From JAFGPL01 sp963781805 (lineage in GTDB: Bacteria > Bacteroidota > Bacteroidia > Bacteroidales > UBA10428), in assembly GCA_963781805.1 (NCBI GenBank), contig CAWAHF010000004.1:1302001-1366000 (forward strand): a stretch of 64,000 nt of DNA. Direction: 5' to 3'. The notes under the pieces were generated by a model. It worked only from the letters and a program-made list of their open reading frames with translations. It had not been told where the DNA came from and did not search any database. Shown piece by piece: positions 54,747 to 63,300 of this stretch (its first letter is position 1; every line of letters begins with the position of its first letter). Both the position numbers and the translations under genes were made by a program.

Positions 54747-55631
54747 TTATTTCAATATGCTGGTATTTGATCCCAGATTAATCAGGAATGTCCGATAATC
54801 GAATCGATTGTATGACAATATGTTACCATCTTTATTTTTGATTTCGGTATCTAATGGATTGTTATTGGCATAATATTGATTATTTATCTCTTTCTCAAGT
54901 TGTCCTTCCTTATATTTTTTTTCTGAGGCTAGCTGGCCATTATCAGTATAAGTATAATCAGAACTCAGATTAACTAACTTTCCGTTTTTATATATAATTG
55001 TTTTATGCATTTTGGAAACTAATCCCCGATTATTGAGTACCAGTTTCTTAATTGATTTCTTAATTCCCTCAGGTGAAGATTTGTATTTCTTTTCAATGAT
55101 ATTTGTTTTGGTTATCGGATCATATTTGTAACTGACCGTATATATCTTTTTCTTAGCCAGGTTATAGGCACGAATTGACGCTAAGGCTGTATCATTCGAA
55201 TAGGAGTATACTTCCCTGCTTTCGAGCAGAGGTTTTTTGGCTGATTCAGAGAGATAATATTTCATCTCTCCAATTCTTCCTTGAACATCATAAATATATT
55301 TTCTCCCATTCATAAAAGAGTCCTGAATACTAAACTCTTCCTGTGAAGACAATCTGTCTTTGTCATCATAAAAATACACAATATAGGCGTTTACCTCACC
55401 AGTTAGTGAATCAAGCTTTATTTCTCTTATTAGTTTATTGTTTTTCAAATATGTTTTTTGATCGATTATTACTCCCTGAGAAGTCTTTTGGCCATTTTCA
55501 ATTTTAAATGCATAGGTAATCTTAACCCATACACTTTCTTTCTGTGAAAAGCCTGTCAGGCAAATGGAAAGGAATAACATACAGAATAACAATTGATGGT
55601 ATTTGTATTTAGAATTCATTTTAAACATCAT
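54747..55631 (-). CDS. Secreted protein with YD/RHS-like repeats
   Basis: A 294-residue protein I cannot assign to a function. A signal peptide (YHQLLFCMLFLSICLTGFSQ) precedes a mature part built of repeated strands of the form YxYDxxGRIxExKYY, SYKYDPITKTN and YTYTDNGQLASEKKYKEGQL, which resemble YD/RHS-like or MORN-like toast-rack repeats. Two N-terminal Met codons (55631 and 55619) are both plausible. It begins 15 bases after the stop of the TPR gene on the same strand, so the two are probably one transcript. It ends 16 bases from the convergent PorP gene. Confidence 0.75.
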   Translation of the reverse strand: MMFKMNSKYKYHQLLFCMLFLSICLTGFSQKESVWVKITYAFKIENGQKTSQGVIIDQKTYLKNNKLIREIKLDSLTGEVNAYIVYFYDDKDRLSSQEEFSIQDSFMNGRKYIYDVQGRIGEMKYYLSESAKKPLLESREVYSYSNDTALASIRAYNLAKKKIYTVSYKYDPITKTNIIEKKYKSSPEGIKKSIKKLVLNNRGLVSKMHKTIIYKNGKLVNLSSDYTYTDNGQLASEKKYKEGQLEKEINNQYYANNNPLDTEIKNKDGNILSYNRFDYRTFLINLGSNTSILK

Positions 55632-55646
55632 ATTTATAAATATTAG

Positions 55647-56894
55647 CTATTTGCAATACGTTTTAGATAATTCAATTGCCGGTTTGTTCCCCAGTTCAAT
55701 AGCCTTCTTCAGGTCGACACATGCATCTTCGTAATTATACAGATTGATTTTTGATAATCCACGGCTGTAATATGCATCGGCATAATTTTTCTTAAGCTCA
55801 ATAACTTTATCATAATCCTTCACTGCCTGTTCGTGCATGTTCAGATTACCTTCCGATACGCCCCTGTTGAAATAAGCATCAGCAAAATCGGGTTTTAGTT
55901 TTATTGCTTTGCTATAATACTCAATGGAATTTTTAAAGTCTCCTCTCATAGAAGACGTAATACCCAACAGGAAGAATGCCTGCGGATCTGAAGGGTCGTT
56001 TTCAACAGATTTTTTCAAATCCTGCATTGCTTTATCCGGTTTTTGTCCATGCATATACGATAATGCCCTGTTTAAATAGCTTTTGCCCAGACGGTGATTC
56101 AGCACTATCGATTTGGAGAAATCTTGAATGGAATTATCGAGCAAATTCCGTTGTGCATAACTTACTCCCCTGTGGTAATATGCCTCGGCATAATCTGGTC
56201 TGAGTTTTATCGCCTTAGATAAATCCTGAATGGCCGATTCATAATTTCCAATGCTCATTTTAAAATAACCACGATTGTAATAAGCCTCCGGATTTAAACT
56301 ATCCACTGCTATCAATTTGTCATAATCTTCAATGGCTCCCATATAATCATCCATTGCCGACTTTGCTTCAATGCTTTTCAGATAAGCTTCTATCATCTCA
56401 TTGTCAATTTCCAGCGCTTTTTTATAATCGATTATAGAATTCTTCAACTCACCCATCGCCGCCTTTGCCAAGCCTCTCTGATAATATGCCAGAGCATAGA
56501 GTGTATCCAAATGAATAGCCTGCGATAAATTATCAATTGATTTGGGAATATCTTCCGTCTTCATGAATAATAATCCTTTAAAATAATACGTTTCGGCATT
56601 CAGACTATCCCTCCTCAGAGAAAAATCAAAATTTTCGAGAGCAGTTCTCAGATCCATTTTATAATACAAAGCTTTCCCCTTGTTTAAGTAGGCTTTGGCA
56701 GATTGACTGTTCCATGCAATAGCTTTGTTAAAATACTGAATAGCTTTATCGTACTGTTTTTCATCCAAAACAGTTATTCCTTTTTGCAGAAATTTTTCGC
56801 TGATTTGGTTTTTAAAAGAAAAATAGGCTACTACTAAAGCAACAATAGTTATTACAATAGCAATCAACAGTTTTTTGAAGTTCTTTTTGGTCAT
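55647..56894 (-). CDS. Membrane-anchored tetratricopeptide repeat protein
   Basis: A 415-residue protein with one N-terminal membrane helix (LLIAIVITIVALVVAYFSF) followed by about eleven TPR units of 34 residues, recognisable by repeats such as AxAYYxRGxAxxxxGxxxxAIxDYxKAIxLxPxxA (for example AEAYYHRGVSYAQRNLLDNS and ADAYFNRGVSEGNLNMHEQ). TPR arrays bind partner proteins; nothing in the sequence names the partner. It is the first gene of a two-gene minus-strand unit with the YD-like protein. Its location between two giant surface-protein genes raises the possibility of a scaffold role for them (inference). Confidence 0.9.
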   Translation of the reverse strand: MTKKNFKKLLIAIVITIVALVVAYFSFKNQISEKFLQKGITVLDEKQYDKAIQYFNKAIAWNSQSAKAYLNKGKALYYKMDLRTALENFDFSLRRDSLNAETYYFKGLLFMKTEDIPKSIDNLSQAIHLDTLYALAYYQRGLAKAAMGELKNSIIDYKKALEIDNEMIEAYLKSIEAKSAMDDYMGAIEDYDKLIAVDSLNPEAYYNRGYFKMSIGNYESAIQDLSKAIKLRPDYAEAYYHRGVSYAQRNLLDNSIQDFSKSIVLNHRLGKSYLNRALSYMHGQKPDKAMQDLKKSVENDPSDPQAFFLLGITSSMRGDFKNSIEYYSKAIKLKPDFADAYFNRGVSEGNLNMHEQAVKDYDKVIELKKNYADAYYSRGLSKINLYNYEDACVDLKKAIELGNKPAIELSKTYCK

Positions 56895-56974
56895 TTTTAT
56901 ACAATTAAATTTCTAATGCGAATTAGGGGTTAAAACTTATTAAAATATATAATTAGTAATCAGTATTTTCCAAA

Positions 56975-57085
56975 TGTGCCTTAGTGGTACAGAGTGACTT
57001 TGTGCCCCCGCCTGCCAAAGCAATGCGTCGGGCAGGTTTGTGGCTATCTTCCTTTTGCCACTATGACACTCAAACACAAAGATTC
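56975..57085. repeat. Intergenic inverted-repeat element, GC-richer core
   Basis: The core pairs GCCTGCC with GGCAGG (about 57010-57037) around AAAGCAATGCGTC. Outer arms are loosely inverted: AGTGGTACAGAGTGACTTTGTG on the left against CACTATGACACTCAAACACAAAG on the right. The block is visibly richer in G and C than the flanking DNA. It looks like a dispersed non-coding element. Confidence 0.5.
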
Positions 57086-57334
57086 ACAAAGATAAAGTTC
57101 ATAATATTTGATTTCGACCCTTAATTCGCATTTCTAAATTAATATTACAAAAAAAATCAATACCAGCAGGATTTTTGGTCGATTTTCTTTAAACAGTTTT
57201 CTTACGAATAAAAAAAGAATTATTGGTACAAAGCCGTTTTTTCGATAGATAAATTCAGAGATATTTTAAAAAGAAAAGAAATCTCACCGGGAGAAAAAAA
57301 ATTTTGAAAATGGATTGTTCCTCTCTGTCATCCT

Positions 57335-57358
57335 AAGGATATGGAAAAAAATATCCTT
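57335..57358 (-). terminator. Hairpin downstream of the nine-repeat giant gene
   Basis: AAGGATAT (57335-57342) pairs with ATATCCTT (57351-57358) around an A-rich loop, 14 bases past the stop of the minus-strand giant gene. There is no T-run after the stem, so terminator function is uncertain. Confidence 0.35.
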
Positions 57359-57371
57359 CCTGTATGTACCC

Positions 57372-60300
57372 CTAATTCCCAAAATCGTTGGGTATATAAT
57401 ATACCGGACCGGGAGCCGGTCTGACAAACACATCAATTACAGCAGTATTACTTGTAGTGTCGCCACAGGAACTGGAAATAACACAGGTATAATCTCCGGA
57501 ATCTGAATTAACAACATTTGTAATCGTCAAATGATCGGTATCAGCCCCGGAAATGGTTCCTCCGTTTGCCAGGGGATTTCCGTCTTTTTCCCATGAATAG
57601 GAATCAGGTGAAGGACCGGCAACTACAACGGTCAGGTTTAAGGTCTGACCTTCGCATAGGTTTTGGGATAATGGATGAGTAGTAAACGTCGGGGCGGCAT
57701 TCACCGTAATGATAATGGTATCTCTGTCGATGCATCCGTTGCCGGAAGTAACCCTTACCCAATAACTACCTGTTGTTGAAACTTCAATGGTCTGGCTTAC
57801 CGCGCCAGTTGACCAGAGATAGCTTGAACCGGGATTTTCGGCATCCAGTGTATCCAAACCACATACACTTCTATCCGGACCCAAATCTACGATAGGAGCG
57901 CTGTTTATTGTAACGGATAATGGATTGGAAACAGCTCCGAATCCACAGCTGTTATGGCCCTGAACCGTGATGGTGGCGGCGCCCGTAAAAGCGTCGTCCC
58001 AGTTGACTGAGGCTGAAGTTGTATTTCCTGTGATTGTTCCCGCTGCCGGAGGATTTAAAGTCCATAGATATTCGGTTGGAACAGCATCGGCTGCACCCGG
58101 AGTGGTATAAATTTCTATTCCGTTGTACTGGCATAACGTATTATCACCCGAAGGCTTCCCGGCCTTACCTGGCAATGGATTTACAACTACTTCAGTCGTA
58201 TCCGACCATTCACTTAAACATCCCTTATCATTACGAATCTGAACTGCAAATTTTCCCGATTCAGTAATTATAATGTCTTGTGTTACTTCACCATCAGACC
58301 ACAGATAAAACGTGGGACTGGCAGTGGATGATAACGTTACGCTGTTGCCTTCGCAAAATGTAGTGGCTCCGGATGGAGTTATTGTGGGCTTGCCAATCAG
58401 CGGATATTCAGCCACCGTGGCAGATAAACCGAAATCATTGGCAACACACCCGTTGGCATCCTGTAAATCGGTAACCGAATATATGCCGGTATTGGACGTT
58501 AAAAATTCATAGGGATTATCGGAGGTCGAACCTGAAAAGTCGTTCGTACCGTCGGTGTAAGTATAATCCCAGGGGGCAGTACCTGTAAATAAGATGGCCA
58601 ATTCGGCGCTTCCGCCCGGGCAGATTGAATCTGATCCGAACATATTCGCAGTGGGACGAGGCAATACCGTTACACTTTGAGTTGATGAATTGGAGCATCC
58701 TGAAACAGAATTTGTATAGGTATACATGATGTTGTGTGTTCCTGCACCCGCTCCTGAGGGTGAGAAAGTGGCTGTGCCATCGCCGTTGTCGGTTATTCCC
58801 GGACCGGAAAATATTTGAACATCATCCTGTGGCGAACCTGTTAAAACAACATCGCCATCGTTTTCACAATATTGTGCAGCTAATCCGCTGAATGAAACTA
58901 CCGGAAGTGAATTGGCAAAGGTGAGCACATTGGTATTGTCCGAAACCGTTGAAGCCGTTACTATACTTCCGGCAGCAGTAGTACCTGTTGTGCCTCCGTT
59001 CCCTTTATCGGTCCATTGACTGCCATCCCAGACAGCAACCTTCAAATTTGTAAGGTCTGAAATACAGCAGCTGTTGGCATCCCAATACAGGGTTGTATTT
59101 ATATTAGAACTACCTGCAGTTCTGTTCAATGTCCAGTATTCACATGTATTGATATAGGTGATTCCCGGATCATGTAAAACAGTATCGTAAGTAGGATAGG
59201 GATTGGCATTAACATATCCGGCAACAAATTCATCCGTAGCATTTGCAGGCGCTGAAACAGATATGGGTTTAAAGAGATTGGCGCTTCCGATATCGAATGT
59301 AAAAGCCTGATTACCTGTCTTCTTAAGAGGCCCGTATATGTAACTTGCAGCGGAAGCTCCTGTGACCGTGGCATTATTTTCAATGGTGAGAAGATTGGAT
59401 AAGGTTGTGTGTACACTACCCTGAATTAAGGTAAGTGTACCATAAATGCTCACATTTCCATCCAGAACGATTTGTGGGGAGGTGACTTTTGTATTATTGA
59501 TGGTTATGTTCTGGTATGAGAAATTATCTGTTCCGCCACCCGCATTTTTTGGTAATGTCTGAATAAACGACTGACCGTTGAAATGCAAGGTAGAATTATC
59601 ATTGCAATCCAATAAACCATAGGCTGAAGCACCCCTGTTAAAATTCCCGGCTATATATAATTCCACATTATTATTAAGTTCAATTTCTATCTGATCAGAG
59701 CCTGTGGCGTTAAACACAATATGCCTGTTAACATCGATAATTGCATTGTTATTTCCGGCAAAATATATTTTTGGTCCGCCGGAATTGGTAATATTCAAAT
59801 CGTTATTCACATTTAACTGTGAAGTAGTATTCAAAATAATTTCAACATTGTTTGACGAGCCGGCAGAGGATGAAATATCAAGATCACTATTCAGGTTAAT
59901 TTGAGAATCGTCATACAATTCAATTTTAAACTCGCTGTTTCCGCCTGACCTGTCAATGATAAGATTATTACTAATATTGATAATGCCGGAATTTTGCAAA
60001 TCAACATTTCCGGTATAATTCGCACCTGAATTTGTAAACTCAAAATCTCCGTGAATTCCAAGAGTTCCTCCGTCAATTGTTAATCCTGTATTTGCATTTG
60101 CCACATCCACATACATATTTGCGCAGGCCTGTAAGTCACTTACAGTGATAGTATATCCTCTGATATGAACATTATTGGAAGCTGACGGAGGAACAGATGC
60201 CGGAGCGCCTCCTTCGGTATGAGACCAGTTGGAAGCTACATTCCAGTTACCATCAGCAATAGCCCAGTATTCTATATCACTGACATTATCTATGCACAAA

Positions 60301-63300
60301 GAAAAAGTTCCGGAAGTTCTTCGATCATCCACACTTATCCAGTATGTATGTCCCGGAGTCAGGGTATCTATCTGAAGGCTTAAAGTACCGGCAAAATAGT
60401 CGGCAGCATTTGCGCATCCCACTTCGACATTGGCTTCATTCCAAACCGCTATTTGCTGACCGCGCATGGTACCATAAGTACCTCCGGTCAACACATCCAA
60501 ATGCAGTGTATCGAAGAGCGCATCGAAAGAAAACCAGACATTGGCAAGGCTTGTGCCCGACCAGCATGATCCTGAAGATCCTCCGGCTGTTGCGAAATGG
60601 TTTGTATATGCAGCATCTGCCGAACACCAGTTATCCAAATCGGTTAGTTGTTCGGCCCCCGTTTTGAAATCAAACCCCACTTTATTATTCACATACAATG
60701 TAAAAGTACCATGGGTTCTTCTGTCATCCACCGAGATATAATATGTTCTTCCGGCTGTTAAGGTGTCAATGGTGGTGGTTAGAGTCCCTGCATAATAATC
60801 ATCTGCATTGGCACACTGCAATTCGATACCCTCTTCGTTCCAGATGGCTATTTGCTGACCCCGCATGGTTCCATCCGCACCTCCGGTAATCACTCGTGTT
60901 TCAATCTCACCCGAAATAGCAACAAATTTAAACCACACGTTATTACCAACACCCCCGGTCCAGCAGCTTCCTGCACTTTCGTCAGCTGTTGCATCCGTAT
61001 TAGAGTATTCTGCCTGGATTGAAGTCCAGTTATCAAGGTCGGTAAGCAAAATTGCACCCTGCTTAAAATCGTAACTGGGCGTATCATCAATGTCAAGGGT
61101 GAATGTGCCATGCGTACGCCTGTCATCAACCGAAATATAATAGGTATGGCCAATGGTTAAGGTATCGGTGCTTAATGATAAAAGTCCGGCATAATAATCT
61201 GCGGCATTGGCACATTGAACCTCTGTTCCATCTTCGTTCCACAGGGCAACTTGTTGCCCCCGCATGGTTCCGTAAGCTCCACCAGTTGTAAGATCGATAT
61301 TAATGGAATTGGTAGTAGCGACGAATTTAAACCACACATTGTTATCGACTCCTCCGGTCCAGCAACTGCCAGGGCTTTCATCAGCAGTTGCATAGGTATT
61401 GTCATAGGCAGCATTTGCCGAGGACCAGTTGCTGATATCAGTTAATTCAACAGCTCCAGCCTTGTAATCGTAATCGATCGTATTTGAAGCACATATCGAG
61501 AATGTTCCATGAGTCCGCCTGTCATCAACAGTCACATAATAGATATGGCCTGTGGTAAGGGTGTCGATACTCATCCTTAAGGTTCCTGCAAAATAATCAG
61601 CGCTGTTGGCGCATTTTACCAAATCACCCGCCTCATTCCATAAAGCAATCTGTTGTCCACGCATGGTGCCATAGCTGCCTCCTGTGGAAACATCAAAAGT
61701 CAGGTTGGAAGTGGTGGCTGTGAACTTAAACCACACATTATTCCCGACACCACCGGTCCAGCATCCGGGATCGTTGCCATCGGGTGTGGCATAGGTATTA
61801 TCATAATTGGCTTGCGCTGAACACCATGATCCAATATGAGGAATTATCTTTGCACCTTCCTGATAGTCATATCCGGCTTTATTATTTAAACATAATGTAA
61901 ATGTGCCGTGTGTTCTTCTGTCATCTACGGATATATAATACAAATTTCCGGGAGTTAATGAACCGGAGGTGAGTGTAAGCGTACCTGCAAAATAATCGGC
62001 CGAATTGGCACAATTTACTTCAACGCCGGCAGAAGTCCAAAGGGCAATTTGCTGGCCACGCATCGTACCGAATGAGCCACCGGTTTTTACGTCAATTTGT
62101 ATTTCACCGGATATGGCAATAAATTTAAACCATACATTGTTGTCAACTCCGCCGGTCCAGCAGCTTCCTGCATTTTCATCTGCTGTGGCGTAAGTATTGT
62201 CATATACGGCATCGGAAGAACACCAATGGTTAAGATCGGTTAATAATATGGCGCCGCTTTTCAGATCGAAGGGAACCCTGTTATCTATTTCCAGGGTGAA
62301 GGATCCGTCTGTTCGTCTGTCATCCACCGAAATCCAGTAATAATTTCCAATCGTCAGGGTATCTGAACTCAACGTGAGGGTTCCTGCATAATAATCTGCT
62401 GCATTAACACAACCCACCTGATCGTTGTTTTCATTCCAGAGTGCAATTTGCTGACCACGCATGGTACCCTTGCTTCCTCCGGTAAGAACACTAATAGCTA
62501 TGTTGGGCGTTCCTGCTTCAAATTTAAACCAAACATTGTTCCCAACTCCGCCGGTCCAGCAGCTTCCAGCGCTTTCATCGGCCGTGGCATAAACATTATC
62601 ATATTCGGCATCGGCGGATGACCAGTCTTGCAGATCGACCAAATAAACAGCGCCAATTTTATAATCATACCCCACCTGGTTGTCAACAGCAAGGGTAAAT
62701 GTTCCATCGGTTCTCCTGTCATCTACTGTAATCCAGTAGGTATTTCCTATGGTTAAGGTATCAATTTGAAGGGTGAGCGTTCCTGAGAAATAATCGGCTG
62801 CATTCGCGCATTTAACCAAATCGTCCGCCTGATTTATCAGCGCAATCTGTTGACCTCGCATGGTACCATAAGTACCTCCGGTTAAAACATCGATTTTAAC
62901 AACTTCACTTTCTGCAACAAACTCAAACCATACGTTATTTCCAACACCTCCCGTCCAGCAGGAAGGTGTAATTCCATCAGCAGTCATATAAACGTTCGAA
63001 TATTCAGCATCTGCTGATTGATAATCATTAATATCGTTAATGGCAACAGCCCCCGACTGGTAATCGTAGCTGACTGAGTCGTTTACGCAAAGTTTAAAGG
63101 TACCATGAGTTCTCCTGTCATCTACAGATATAAAATAGGTATGTCCAGCAGTCAACGTATCTGTGCTTAATACAAGTGACCCGGAGTAATAGTCCGCAGC
63201 ATCGGCACAGCCAACCTGGGTACCGGCATCATTCCAGAGTGCAATTTGCTGACCCCGCATAGTACCGGAAGTACCACCGGTAACAACATCAATGAAAACG

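Larger units (their letters stand above)
56895..57371. other. Intergenic region with repeat and hairpin
   Basis: Non-coding AT-rich stretch between two minus-strand genes. It contains the GC-richer repeat at about 56975-57085 and the hairpin at 57335-57358, both listed separately. No ORF or RNA gene was recognised in the rest. Confidence 0.6.
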
